64,000 nt of DNA, taken from positions 14,423,501-14,487,500 of the forward strand of contig NC_079881.1 of assembly GCF_029227915.1 (NCBI RefSeq). The letters are read 5' to 3'. Shown here piece by piece: positions 1 to 9,373 of the stretch. Every line of letters starts with the position of its first letter. The first letter of the stretch is position 1. The translations under genes were made by a program, and so were the position numbers. Below the pieces are notes generated by a model that did no database searches, was not told where the DNA came from, and was given only the letters and a program-made list of their open reading frames with translations. The stretch comes from Hydractinia symbiolongicarpus. Lineage: Eukaryota; Cnidaria; Hydrozoa; Anthoathecata; Hydractiniidae.

Positions 1-885
1 GTAGTTTGATCGCTGGAAACAGAAAATGCGCAAATTGCGTACATCCCGGATGAACTGGTATAGTCAAATTTATATAAAGAAAGTATCCCGCAGTAAACTC
101 ACTTCCGAACTAATTGGTAATGCAGTTTTCACCACTGAAAGCATGTGAATTCTAGATTTTAAAAATGCTCTCTTTTGTGATGGGACGCTGAGTGAAAGTA
201 GTTTGATCGCTGGAAACCGAAAATGCTCGAATTCCCGTAAATGCAGCACACAGTCGGTGCACTCAAATATATATATGGAAAGTACTTCAGAATACACCCA
301 CTTCGTGAGCGTGTTTAGAAATGCAGTTTTCACTACTGAAAAGCATGAGACGTGTAGTTTTTAGAAGTGTAACAATTTTTGATCAGATGCTCTAGCAAAA
401 GCAGTTTGATCGCCGTAAACCGAAATTGCCAAAATTCTAATAAATCCGGCACACATTTGGTACAACCGAATGTATATATGAGAAGTATTCCAGAATAAAT
501 TCACTTCTTGCCCGTTTCTTGAAATGCAGTTTTCACCACTAAAAAGCATGAAACTTGTAGTTTTAAAAGTGGTATTATTTTTTATTAGATCCTGAGTGAA
601 AGTAGATTGACCGCTGGAAACCGAAAATGCGAGGATTCCCGTAAATCCCGTACAAACCAGTGTAGTCGACTGTAAAAAAAGAAAGTATCCCGCAGTAAAC
701 TCACTTTCGGACCTATTTATAATGCGGTTTTCACCACTGAAAGCATGAGACTTGCAGTTTTTAAAAGTGGTATCATTGTTAATAAGATACTGAGTGAAAG
801 CATTTTGATCGCTGATAACCGCAATTGCTCGAATCCCCGTAAATCCAGCACACAGTCGGTGCAGTCGAATATATATAAGAGAATA
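1..885. repeat. Tandem array of ~200-bp units (4.5 copies)
   Basis: Five starts of one unit are visible near 1, 198, 401, 602 and 800. Each begins with a variant of GTAGTTTGATCGCTGGAAAC, then a TCCCGTAAATCC-like block, a TATATATA block and TGCAGTTTTCACCACTGAAA. Period is 197-203 bp with roughly 20-25% divergence between units. The antisense strand stays open through three units (361-924), giving a protein with ~65-residue internal repeats, but the period is not a constant multiple of three, so coding is doubtful. A degenerate piece of the same unit recurs near 28,215-28,275. Confidence 0.8.
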
Positions 886-1109
886 CAAAATGTATGTTCT
901 GGCGCAGCTCAAAGGGGCACACACACATCATGCCTCAAGTGAGTTACAATTTCCAGCACACTCCCCAGCCACGTAACTGCTGACGTTAGCAAAATGCATT
1001 GAATGTCCTGACCGTGTCAAATGACCGCACCAAAAATGACCGCGCCAGTTTTGAACAGCCGATTTGAAAATCCAAATACGAAAAATAAAGATGAGTTGGT
1101 TTCAAAATG

Positions 1110-1248
1110 TGCTAGAGCGTCTTATTATTCAACAAATATGGATTGAGGAGTTGAAAAGGAGCCCAGGCTACTCAAGTATGTTCCAGATCATATCAAGACG
1201 CAGGAAATGTGTAATTGGGTGGTTGAATGGATTCCTACCAATTTGTAG
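1110..1248 (+). pseudogene. VPDxxKTQxMC-repeat protein, C-terminal fragment
   Basis: A short open frame ends at the TAG at 1246-1248. It contains the repeat motif LLKYVPDHIKTQEMC followed by NWVVE. This motif is also encoded several times by the SAP-domain gene at 7566-8015, so this is the 3' end of the same gene family. An in-frame stop precedes it near 1136, and no N-terminal part is visible upstream. The function of the repeat is unknown. It sits just upstream of the VLTF2-like gene on the same strand. It could also be a relic of a separate repeat protein. Confidence 0.55.
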
Positions 1249-1351
1249 GCCCTAGGTAATAGACCGACAACCAACGGATTGGTAAGTATAGGTTTTAATT
1301 GGTCAAAAGCTAATTAAAACTTCGGCGCTACAGGGCTATCATTAATAAAAT

Positions 1352-1698
1352 GGTACTTTGTTACTGGTGCTGTGTAGAACTGTGCGACAAAAAATGTGTC
1401 AGGTGCCCCATGAGATACAACCCCCCGCAGGTTATTACAAAACATACGACGGAATCTTCATGTCAAGAAAAACATGGCTGCTCATATTGGCGAACACGAA
1501 GGTGAGTACGTGTACGAGGGCTACTTTTGTGGAAATGCGTGCTGCTTGGCTTACGTGGCAGAGCGAAAGGTGTATGACAGCGCCAACGGAATGTCGCTGT
1601 GGTTGTTGAAAAGGCGCTACAAAAGAAGGGCCGCCCCAGACTGGAGACGCCTCGTCAGATTTGGGGGCGATTTGACGGAAAAGGAATTCCTGGCATAG
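1352..1698 (+). pseudogene. VLTF2-like (A1L-type) viral late transcription factor, frameshifted
   Basis: The frame opens with cysteine pairs (CC, then CDKKC and VRC near 1370-1410). After a shift near 1440 it continues through GYFCGNACCLAYV (about 1530-1560), then a tyrosine/serine-rich LLKRRY segment, and ends with FGGDLTEKEF before the TAG at 1696. That layout (treble-clef Cys pairs, FCxxxCCLAY, terminal FGGxLTxxEF) is the one I associate with the poxvirus-type late transcription factor 2 family found in large DNA viruses and polinton-like viruses. In a live virus the factor would act with the viral or host polymerase in late gene expression. Here the reading frame is broken at least once. 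The call rests on motif recognition only. Confidence 0.55.
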
Positions 1699-1785
1699 GC
1701 TGGTGCTTTTCAGGGCATGAAAAGACAGATCTGGAAAAGTTGTGGAGCCCTGAGTATCTCATAGCCCCTCAGGGTTATAAGATAA

Positions 1786-1896
1786 ATGGAACAATGCGAT
1801 GACTGCGAACGCGTACTTGACGAGTACGACAGATGTAAATGCGGACAAAGGCTCATGTTAAAGGCTAAAATGCTATGTTGGTACTGCTACCAGTAG
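1786..1896 (+). CDS. Cys-rich mini-protein (36 aa), possible zinc ribbon
   Basis: An intact ATG-to-TAG frame of 36 codons encodes cysteines at residues 4, 7, 17, 19, 31 and 34, with two CxxC pairs (CDDC and CWYC) framing a CKC. This spacing suits a small zinc-binding knuckle. It overlaps the end of the open tail downstream of the VLTF2-like gene and precedes X on the same strand. It may be a separate gene or a detached zinc module of a larger broken gene. No function is known to me. Confidence 0.4.
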   Translation: MEQCDDCERVLDEYDRCKCGQRLMLKAKMLCWYCYQ

Positions 1897-1984
1897 TGTA
1901 TCACGTATAACGGAGGTAGTTGCGCATGTGCAAGGAACGATAGAAGCAATCCTCAGACCTTGTTGAAATTTCAATAAAGATGCT

Positions 1985-2510
1985 TTCGGAGCTGAGCTCA
2001 AACCTAGGGATTTCTACAGCCATGTCTGCAATTTCACAAATATCAACGACATTAACGTGTATTACCTGACTTTGTCTGATCCAATCCTCGCAAAAAGGTA
2101 AAGATCAACAGTATATTCTCGGCTACCATACGCGAGACCTTATAGTGGCCCTGAGGGTAAAGAAGCCTAAAATCTGGTCCCCGAATGCAGTCAGCCGATA
2201 CAACGCCGGCGCCGTACCATCGATGGGTCTTAATTTCGACGAATATCCCGATTGGATTAAAAAATATCGTCAAATTTGGAACAAAATCCAAAATTTGATA
2301 TCTCAAAGCCTAACGACGGAGCCAGTGAAAAAGGAGCGTTATATAAACGCCAAACTCAAATACTACAAGGACGCAATCACGACTAAATTTCATGGTATGC
2401 GGGTACCCTATGATGAACACTGCCAAGTCAGTGCCATCCAGGTGCAAGGTGCAAGTTGTGGAATTTAGGTACAAGGACTACAAAAAGGCTTATAAACAGG
2501 TGGAGACTCT
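1985..2510 (+). pseudogene. Virus-like element gene X (unrecognised), copy A
   Basis: The reading starts around GAELKPRDFY, passes through NFTNINDINVYYLTLSDPI, shifts frame near 2090-2130, and continues through KKPKIWSPNAVSRYNAG, WIKKYRQIW, QSLTTEPVKKERYINAKLKYYKDAITTKF and VPYD, then shifts again near 2430 to end RYKDYKKAY. The same succession of blocks is present on the minus strand at 12,828-13,409, which fixes the family as real. It converges with Y, and the two 3' ends overlap near 2509. I do not recognise a domain. The length of about 170-180 residues and soluble, tyrosine-rich composition are all that can be stated. Confidence 0.55.
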
Positions 2511-3130
2511 AAGTACCGCTGGCATACTGTACAGATTGAAGTTCTTTTAAAAGTTCATCTTTACCCTCTTGTCTTCCCTTCGCAACTAGCTGGGCGCGCT
2601 CTCTTTCGATAATTGAGTCAACGCGTTGTCGTATTTGCTCTTTCAATAGCTTTTTCCTGCATAATGAGACTAAATTAATAATCACTGATAACCCCGCTTT
2701 CTACCGCTTTTGATATAAGATCAACAACTGAATTCAGCTTTGATTCCGCGAGTAGCCTGATGCTTTCGTGTTTCTTGGACTTACCACCCAATCTTTTTGA
2801 AGCGTTCTTCATGCCAACCTGCCCGACCCCCATTGCCAATGTGATTCCTCCCATGGCAATACATAGTGGAGCCCTCAGGCCCGAGGCTAACGCCCCAATT
2901 CCGACACCTGCAGTGACAACGTTGACACCCAGCGGTCCATAGTCACAGTAGCGTACCCAGATCCCGTGCATCTTGAACTTTTTTGCAAGTCCATCCCGCT
3001 CCTTGGTTTCCCTTCGCAGGTACTGTTCAATCTTGTCGATCTTTTTGAGCCTGTAGACCTGGCTTTCGTGGATAGTATCGTCTTCGGGTGCACTTGGTAA
3101 ATATGGATACAACTTGGTTATATCGTTCAT
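2509..3130 (-). pseudogene. Virus-like element gene Y (unrecognised, glycine-rich hydrophobic core), copy A
   Basis: The ATG at 3130 begins MNDITKLYPYLPSAP. A charged helical stretch (LKKIDKIEQYLRRETKERD) is followed at residues ~62-106 by a Gly/Ala/Val-rich hydrophobic pair of segments that could span a membrane, then KSKKHESIRLLAESKLNSV. The frame stops at 2675, but the homologous C-terminus (ERERAQL, then QYASGT) continues in another frame to the stop at 2509-2511. Copy B (9374-10,021) shows the same architecture. The ATG lies only 3 nt after the stop of Z, so the two were probably one transcript. Function is unknown. A virion or membrane-associated protein is a guess from the hydrophobic core. 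Confidence 0.55.
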
Positions 3131-3133
3131 CCT

Positions 3134-3780
3134 TTATTCTACCAGCAAATGCATCGTGATTCTGGTAAACGAAACGTTTTTGTACTGGTTATACTCATCT
3201 GTCAGCATGAACTGGAGACGATCTGTCGATCCTTTCAAGGGAAGGTATATCGGGGTGTTAAAGGTCCAGGTAAGCATGTCCCCCAGGCGTTCAACTCCTT
3301 GGTGGGAAGCAAAGCCAGAATTTTGGACTTTTTACCATCAAGTAGGGCATCATTTTCGTCCAACTGAGGGCAAACGACAAACTCAATCTTTGGTAAGCGC
3401 CAGTCTTGTAGAATGCATCATAGTCTTCCTTGGTGTAGTACTTTTACTGGGGTCGTAGGGAAAGCCCGTGAGCTCCTGCAGTTGTCGATTAATCACCCCT
3501 ATGTACCCTAACTAAGTCTGCAGAGTCCATTTTTCCGGACAAACAGCTTTTCCTGTGCCTGACTGTTGACAATGGTCGTCAAATCCTCTATCCTATACAG
3601 AATGTTAATTATTTCGATACGGACTTCCACCTGCATGGACCCCGCCAAGTCGTTGTCGCTGTAAATGTTGAGCCACGTAGGTCGAATACTGATGGACTTT
3701 AGGGCAATTCTCGCATCCTGGCCCAGGTAATCCTCAAACATCGTGGGTTTTTCAATATCGGTAATGTAGAGTTGCTTCAT
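3134..3780 (-). pseudogene. Virus-like element gene Z (unrecognised), copy A
   Basis: The ATG at 3780 opens MKQLYITDIEKPTMFEDYLG. A clean 90-codon frame reaches 3508, passing LYRIEDLTTIVNSQ and KNGLCRLS. After frame breaks near 3505 and 3250 the C-terminal part is readable (PIYLPLKGSTDRLQFMLTD near 3200) down to the TAA at 3134-3136. Copy B carries the same blocks at 8884-9371. The gene is divergent from W across a 21-bp palindrome and is followed by Y with a 3-nt gap. No domain is recognised. Confidence 0.55.
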
Positions 3781-3802
3781 CCTTTCTTCTTAGAAGAAAG
3801 GA
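3781..3802. promoter_or_regulatory. Perfect palindrome between divergent starts of Z and W
   Basis: CCTTTCTTCT-T-AGAAGAAAGG (3781-3801) has 10-bp perfect arms around a single base. On the left it abuts the Z start codon (3780, minus strand), and on the right the W ATG (3803, plus strand). Each gene therefore has the same leader GAAGAAAGG directly before its ATG. Y has the related TAGAATAAAGG before its ATG. A shared short promoter/leader element is the simplest reading. This is inference from position and symmetry. Confidence 0.45.
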
Positions 3803-4728
3803 ATGAATATCTACTCGTACAAACCAAGAGCTAGGTATAAATCAAACAGGGGAGAATGACCCCTTGGTATTCCCCGAGTTTACTAGGTATTCCATCAAGA
3901 TTCCAACAACCTACCTCAATGATGCTGTTAGACTTGGCTTTAATGGGCAAGCATTGGATTACCGGAACATTCAAGTTAATTTCGCAACCCATTGCGCAAC
4001 CACGGCCTTGGGCATATCCGCCAAGCATATGACAGGTTCCGTACCACTTACCAACTCGATATTTCAGTTCCACGTGTACTACCACATGAATCGTATTCTA
4101 GCACGAATGAAGATGCCAATGCTTTTTAACGATCGGTTTGTCCAGTACAAAATCCCTATTCAACGTCTGGATTTGCACAAATATGTCGGATATGGTGCGG
4201 ATCCTAATAGCGTGTGCAAACTTAAGGCAGTAAGCTCTTCACTCACCAACGGTTCATGGTGGCCACAGGTTGACGAGGACTATGCGAAGTTTATCATGCC
4301 AACAAGTCAGGGTCTTACGGCGGAGGGTCTGACAAAATTGAGTGAAAGTATCCGCGTCTACGTGGTCTTGTTGCTCGCAGCCGGGGGCCAAGGCATCCCT
4401 ACTCGGCTCTGGTGCGGACAACTATACGGCAAGGCAAATCTTGCTGCAAAATTTTGAAAGTATGGTAAAGCGGGAAGAGAACATAGGTCAAGACATAACG
4501 CAATTCCAGAAAGTGCTCCACGATGCCAGGACTCCGGTTAATTTTGCCGTCAGGCCCAGCGTGTACATGTTGCCATCAGATATAAACCAGCGTATCGGTA
4601 AAATGGACGGTTATAACAACAACATCCTGATTGCGTCTGCCAATGTAAGCGTTGGGGTTCAAGTTGATGTGAATAACGTGAAGCGTCATGCTAAGCCTAC
4701 GGAACGTGAAACTTATTCCGAAAAATAA
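3803..4728 (+). pseudogene. Virus-like element gene W, large protein, possibly structural (frameshifted)
   Basis: An ATG at 3803 starts a short frame (MNIYSYKPRARY) that shifts near 3855 into a long open frame from about 3858 to 4457. The continuation lies in a third frame from about 4400 to the TAA at 4726-4728. It would total about 300 residues. Blocks such as FTRYSIKIP, LGFNGQALDY, SSSLTNGSWW, RVYV, RPSVYMLPSDINQRIGK and MDGYNNNILIAS look like a beta-rich conserved protein. It is the largest and best-preserved gene of the element and diverges from Z. A virion protein is a reasonable guess by size and position, but no named family was recognised. Confidence 0.5.
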
Positions 4729-4880
4729 AATAATATTGACTAATTGTTTTTGCTATGACGGAGTAACAACGGTTTGTAAACTCTGTTTTTTTTTCAGCTT
4801 TTGTTGTGGGGAAGTTACTTTTTGAAAAATATGTAACAGTTGCAAAACTATAATGGTGTATGCGCTTTACTTAATTTACG
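4707..4880 (+). repeat. Direct repeat, left copy (spans the 3' end of W)
   Basis: This 174-bp stretch starts inside the last codons of W (GAAACTTATTCCG), and runs through TTGACTAATTGTTTTTGC and TAATGGTGTATGCGCTTTAC. It recurs at 6252-6426 with about 90% identity. The 1.37 kb between the copies contains Helitron-like ends and degenerate ~120-bp repeats. Confidence 0.8.
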
Positions 4881-5027
4881 GCATACTCCATGCCTGTACT
4901 AAAGCACCCACGTGACCGTGCGGCACAGTTTACGACTCTTATTAAGCACTTCTCAGGGCGTTCAACGCATGGTCACACCTTGACTTGTGGCTTAGCCCGG
5001 CGTTTCGACGCCGGGTTTCCCGGCTAG
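4881..5027 (+). mobile_element. Helitron-type 3' terminus
   Basis: The hairpin CCCGGCG-TTTCGA-CGCCGGG (about 4996-5015) is followed 9 nt later by CTAG (5024-5027). Stem-loop plus CTRR is the 3' signature of Helitrons. The next base pair is TC of another element. The 5' limit of this element is not resolved. Confidence 0.5.
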
Positions 5028-6429
5028 TCTCTATAATAACAGCCGTCGTCTGTCTGTTCGTGCGTCAAAAGCGACTTGTGTTAACCACGCACGAAATACA
5101 ATATACGCCGGGCGAGAAACCCGTCGGACCCCACCGGCACAGGGACAATTGCCGCTAAAATAAAGGTCCAATCAGGAGCGGAGTTTTATATAAATGACCA
5201 ATCAGAAACTAAAGCTCTTTATATTTCTTAGCAACGATTTTTACGTTATCGGTCCGAAATTTGACAAGCAGATTGAACCAACTCATTGCTGGAGAAAGAA
5301 AAGTTTCTTAACTGTTTGCTTTAATTTTTCTTTCTGATATTTCTATTTGTTTTCTAACAAGATTGCAGTTTCTTTTATGTTTATTCACCTATACTTTATA
5401 GTTAGCTAGCTAGCTACTAGCTAAGCTACCTATTCAGCCACCTAAAGATTTGTATTAGTTTTATTTGCCTCTTACTGTCACGTTCTCTAGCCATATATTA
5501 ATCTTAAACAAAACCAATTTTAAGATTCTGGCTACCAACTTAGATGTTAGCTAGCATTTCTGATTTTTGTGTTAACTTTGCCAATCTGATTTTTACTTGG
5601 TTGTGAACTGGGGTTAGCTACCCTTTTTAAGCTAAAATGTAAAAGTAACCAAATACAGTTGGCTGCAACAGAATTTTTAAGTAATCTTTTTCATACTAAA
5701 TGCAATTAAGTAGTTAGCTACCACTTTACTGTAATATAAAATTTAGCAAAAGTCAAAAGTTTATTAATGAGACACAGAGTACTTGTGCTATGTGCCTATC
5801 CCGTGTTGTTAAACGACGGTCTGTTTCCTGTGTTTTTATTTGAACTGAAGTATTTTAGAAAAGGCTAATAAGCTTATAGGCTTGTGCGACACATTTTACT
5901 TGTACTAAGTGCTAAGCTTAGTGTTAACAATGGACTGTTTTTTTGGAAAAGGCTGTTACGCCTAGAGCATGTGCGATGTGGTTTACCTGTACTAAGGGGC
6001 GGCCCACCGTGACAATTACTTTTTAAACTTTCTCGGGAATCACGTCTGTACGGGTGTGGAACACTGTTTACCTGGACTAACCGCTCAACCCTGTGTTGGT
6101 AATGGACTGTTTCTTGTGTTTTTATTTAAACAGAGTCTGTGAGAATTTTTTTTCAAAAGGGTATTGTCACTGGGTATTACACGCCTCTTCAACTCTGTTT
6201 AACTGTACTAAACGCATAGCCCGATGTCACGATTAATTACTTAACGTTTACGAAACTTATTCCGCAAAATAAAATAATATTGACTAATTGTTTTTGCTAT
6301 AACGGAGTAACAACGGTTTGTAAACTCTGTTTTTATTTCAGCTTTTGTTGCGGGAAAGTTACTTTTTAAAAAATATGTGACAGTTGCAACACTATAATGG
6401 TGTATGCGCTTTACGTGATTTACGGCTAG
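5028..6429 (+). mobile_element. Helitron-like element with 5' TC end and degenerate internal repeats
   Basis: It begins TCTCTATAATAACAGCC, which resembles the 5' ends at 6430 and 7143, and it directly follows a CTAG. No gene is present. From about 5760 to 6240 a degenerate ~110-120-bp unit recurs (TGTACTAAG, then a variable GC-rich block, then AATGGACTGTTTC, then TGTGTTTTTATTT). The end at 6426-6429 is CTAG but without a clear hairpin before it. The element includes the right copy of the 174-bp direct repeat, so its history is complex. Confidence 0.4.
6252..6426 (+). repeat. Direct repeat, right copy of 4707-4880
   Basis: Begins at CGAAACTTATTCCG, the sequence that in the left copy encodes the last codons of gene W, and ends just before CTAG at 6426. 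No W coding sequence lies immediately upstream, so only the 3' end of the W gene and its flank were duplicated. Confidence 0.8.
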
Positions 6430-7142
6430 TGTATATAATATTACGCTGAGTGTGTCTGTCTGTGAGAAGCAAAGTGGATGTGTTCATTTTGCTTTGATAT
6501 CACCGAAAACGTTATGTTTCAAATGTTAAATTTTCTGACGTAACGGCGCGACGTCAATAACACTACTTTAAATTAATGAAGCTATTTTAGTACACCTAAA
6601 ACTTTGAGGCCAAATAATTTGGAAATGAGGTGGTGACGTCAATGACTTTTCACCGCGTGGGTGACTAGGGACCGCCTGGGACCAATTTGGGTAAGTTCCC
6701 AAACCTGGGTCCCTGAATCCGTTTCGGAATGAACGGATTGATGACGTCATCCAAAAACCTTCAAACACTAATATTTCTGCAACCCTTTGTCAAATGTAAA
6801 CGATCCTATACATTTTCTTGATCGGCCTTTCAAGATCTATACATGAAGTCATTAGATTTATAAAATTCTGGAAAAAATGTTTGTGTGTGTTTTGCGGGTC
6901 TTTGCTGACGTCACCTAAATTATCAAACCCTTATGTTTCCTTATACGTTCGTCGAAAACCCATGATCCTATACATTTTTCTCATCAGGGTTTTAACCTCT
7001 ACACAATTCAGGCAACCAATAAACTAAACTTCGCTATTTTTTTTGTATCTGCACTGCTGACGTCAGCAAAAAATCTAAAACAACCTATTTTTTAATGTCC
7101 TTCTGCGCCAACGTGGATTTTTCCACGGACCTTATGGACTAG
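6430..7142 (+). mobile_element. Non-autonomous Helitron
   Basis: The left end is TGTATATAATATTACGC directly after CTAG. The right end has hairpin CGTGGA-TTTT-TCCACG (7112-7127) followed 11 nt later by CTAG (7139-7142). It holds no gene. Recurrent internal marks are TGACGTAACGGCGCGACGTC, CCTGGGACCAATTTGGGTAA, and repeated GCTGACGTCA. Relatives in the window lie at 36,312-36,980, 51,655-52,990, 60,370-60,720 and 62,125-62,480, all on the minus strand. Confidence 0.65.
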
Positions 7143-7290
7143 TCTATATAATAATACGCCAATTCCGTGTGTTTGTGACAGGCAAAGTGGGTGTGTTCAT
7201 TTTCCTTTGATGTAGCCGAAAATTCCTTTGAAGTCTCCGAAAAAGTTATATCCATTTTGCTAGCGTGTTTACTTTGTTTACATCACGTGA
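7143..7290 (+). mobile_element. Helitron 5' end fragment
   Basis: TCTATATAATAATACGCC follows the CTAG of the preceding copy with no gap. The next ~120 bp match the left end of the 6430 copy (GCAAAGTGG, GTGTTCATTTT, CCTTTGAT, CCGAAAA). The rest of the element is missing or replaced by the SAP gene region. Confidence 0.5.
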
Positions 7291-7565
7291 TCACAATAGA
7301 GCAACTTGATTTGCTGAAAAGAATTTAACGGCTTTTTTTTCCCAAATGGTGGCCCTCGACACCGAAAAACAACAACAAAAGAACGGTCCCTTCGTCTTGA
7401 AAAAAGTGCAAAAAGTAATTCAGAGAAAGACATCCTCTGAAAAACACCAATCGATGACCCTATCTGGATGCCAGGCCAATGGAAGAAGATCCTCCTTAAT
7501 TCTGGTCTTTTCGGATTTCCTTTGATGTTAGACTTTTCGCCACTCGGTCCCAATTTTTATATTTT

Positions 7566-8015
7566 TCAATATATCCCGGGTGACAAACCAAACCGGGACA
7601 TACTCGAACAAACCGGAGCGTTTTTCAACAGCCTTGCGGCACATGTCCTGGGTCTTGAATTGATCCGGCACATGCTCGAGCATCTCGAAAAACCGGTTCG
7701 GCACATGCCTAAACATGTGAGGATATCTTTCAACGGTCCTGTTGCACATGTTCTGGGTCTTGAATTGATCCAGTACATGCTTGATCGTGTAGGGTACATT
7801 TCAACCACTCTGTTGCACACGTCTTGCGTCTTGAACCGATCCGGTATGTTCAGGCACATACGGAGATAGTCCTCAATGGCCTCGATCCAATCTTCCTGGT
7901 TTGCGATATCGTCCTCCAACAGGCTAATCAATTCAGCTTTACGTAGTCTATTATACCCTGTTAATCCACGACCTTTTGCAATATCACGTAATTGTTTGGC
8001 AGTGTATGAATCCAT
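7566..8015 (-). pseudogene. SAP-domain protein with VPDxFKTQxMC repeats (copy B)
   Basis: The ATG at 8013-8015 begins MDSYTAKQLRDIAKGRGL, followed by RLRKAELISLLEDD. This is a SAP or Rho-N-like helix-extended-helix motif, which in known proteins binds DNA. Downstream the DNA repeats with a period near 108 bp (about 7590-7860). The units encode 36-residue repeats ending in VPDxFKTQ(D/N)(M/V)C, read in more than one frame because of small indels. The fragment at 1110-1248 is the same family. The leader AATAAAGAGAAA before the ATG resembles those of Y and Z. Function is unknown. A DNA-associated viral protein is an inference from the SAP motif. Confidence 0.55.
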
Positions 8016-8269
8016 TTTCTCTTTATTTATGTAGAATTTTAACATTGTCGGAGGATTTCATAACGGTCAATACTAACGCGGTTATTTCCCTCAAGGGAAA
8101 TTCCCCTGTCCTTACTTTTTTTTTTTTTATTTTGCCGTTGAAGAATTTACAGTTTTCCGTAAGAATAAAATACAAATCTTAAGCTATTATATCGTATAAT
8201 CTAAAGATAGGATTGCATATGCTAAAAATATTAGCTAGAGAGGTAAAAAATGGCAGGAGCGAGAAGAAG

Positions 8270-8720
8270 GCTATAATAGCCTTATCACCAAGCCCCCAAC
8301 CTATATAAAAGGTTAGCATTGAAGATGATGAGGAGTTGTGTTATGTGTCGTATGTTGTAACTGTCGTGTGTTCTAAAATAAATATAGATTGTCAGTAGTC
8401 AATAGTTTATGTTTTAGTTAATGTTTGATTTCGTTAAGTGATGTAATAGTTTTCATGTCGTTATCAAGAAATGTATTCCACAATTTAGGTCCTCTGCTAG
8501 TTATAGAGAATTTTGTGATTGTATAATTAATCCTAGGTTAAAAAAAACTGTTAATTGAAAATCTGGATGGATGATTATGTTGTATCTTCTTACAGCGCAT
8601 GCGTTGATTTTTTGATGAATATTAGTATCATTAGGGAATTTCCCTTGTGTGCGTAGAATATTATGGGAAATTGCGTCAGAAATTTGGAGGGGGGTCTTTT
8701 TATCTACAGATGACGTCATT
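8270..8720 (-). pseudogene. CR1/jockey-like LINE, ORF2 C-terminal remnant
   Basis: On the minus strand the blocks INACAVRRYNIIIHPDF, SRGPKLWNTF and KTITSLNEIKHKLK are readable across frame changes, ending near 8400. RGPxLWNxL followed by a lysine-rich SLxxFKxKLK tail is typical of the C-terminus of non-LTR reverse transcriptase proteins. No RT core is present, so this is a 5'-truncated copy with a short 3' UTR. Confidence 0.6.
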
Positions 8721-8883
8721 AATGTAGTGAATAATAGGTCTTGGATGGTGCGGTGACTATTATGGGATTGGTGTGACTTACTGTGACGTCACTGTATTGC
8801 GTCACGCGACTGCGCTAGGTTGAACCTGTACAGTAATAACGATTTTAGTTGGGCCTGATCAGAGGGTAACTCGGATCAAGATC

Positions 8884-9371
8884 ATGAACGGTATATATAG
8901 GATAGAAGATATCGCGACTATTGTCAATAGCCAGACGGAAGATAAGATTATGCTTTTTGTCCTGAAAAATAGACTCTGTAGGCTCCATGTCAGCGATGGC
9001 TATACGGTGGTGATTAACAGACCCCTACAGGAGTTCCTGGGCCTACCCTACGATCCCGCGAAAAAGTACTACACGAGCGGTGACCACGATGCCTATTATA
9101 GGACCGACGTGTATCAAAGATTGAGACTCGTTTGTCCGCAATTGGATGAACACGACTGCCTACTGGATGGTAAAAAGTCTAAAATTCTGGCCTTACTTCC
9201 CACTAAGGAGCTAAGCGCCTGGGGGACATGTTAACTTGGAGTTTTGACACTCCTGTTTACCTTCCACTAAAGGACTCTACGGATCGTCTAGAGTTCATGC
9301 TAACGGACTTATACCATCATGAAAAGAACGTCTCGTTCACCGGCCTTACGATGAATTTGCTGATAGAATAA
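8884..9371 (+). pseudogene. Virus-like element gene Z, copy B
   Basis: Open from 8884 (YRIEDIATIVNSQT) to the stop near 9234, with a tail in the next frame (SFDTPVYLPLKDSTDRLEF) ending at TAA 9369-9371. About 55 residues of the N-terminus seen in copy A are missing or scrambled upstream. Here the middle section is in frame, including VVINRPLQEFLGLPYDP and LVCPQLDEHDCLLDGKKSK, which is broken in copy A. The TAA is followed after 2 nt by the Y start codon. Confidence 0.55.
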
Positions 9372-9373
9372 AG

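Larger units (their letters stand above)
1110..4728 (+). mobile_element. Virus-like integrated element, copy A (decayed)
   Basis: Compact block of seven reading frames with almost no spacing, in the order VPD-repeat fragment (+), VLTF2-like (+), Cys-rich mini-ORF (+), X (+), Y (-), Z (-), W (+). Base composition is richer in GC than the surroundings. X, Y, Z and the VPD repeats all have relatives in copy B (7.5-13.4 kb) in inverted orientation, so this is a gene cluster that moved or was inserted twice. Nearly every frame has a frameshift, so it is a relic. A VLTF2-like factor points to a polinton-like or other large-DNA-virus-related element. I see no polymerase, integrase or packaging ATPase here, so class assignment is tentative. 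Confidence 0.6.
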
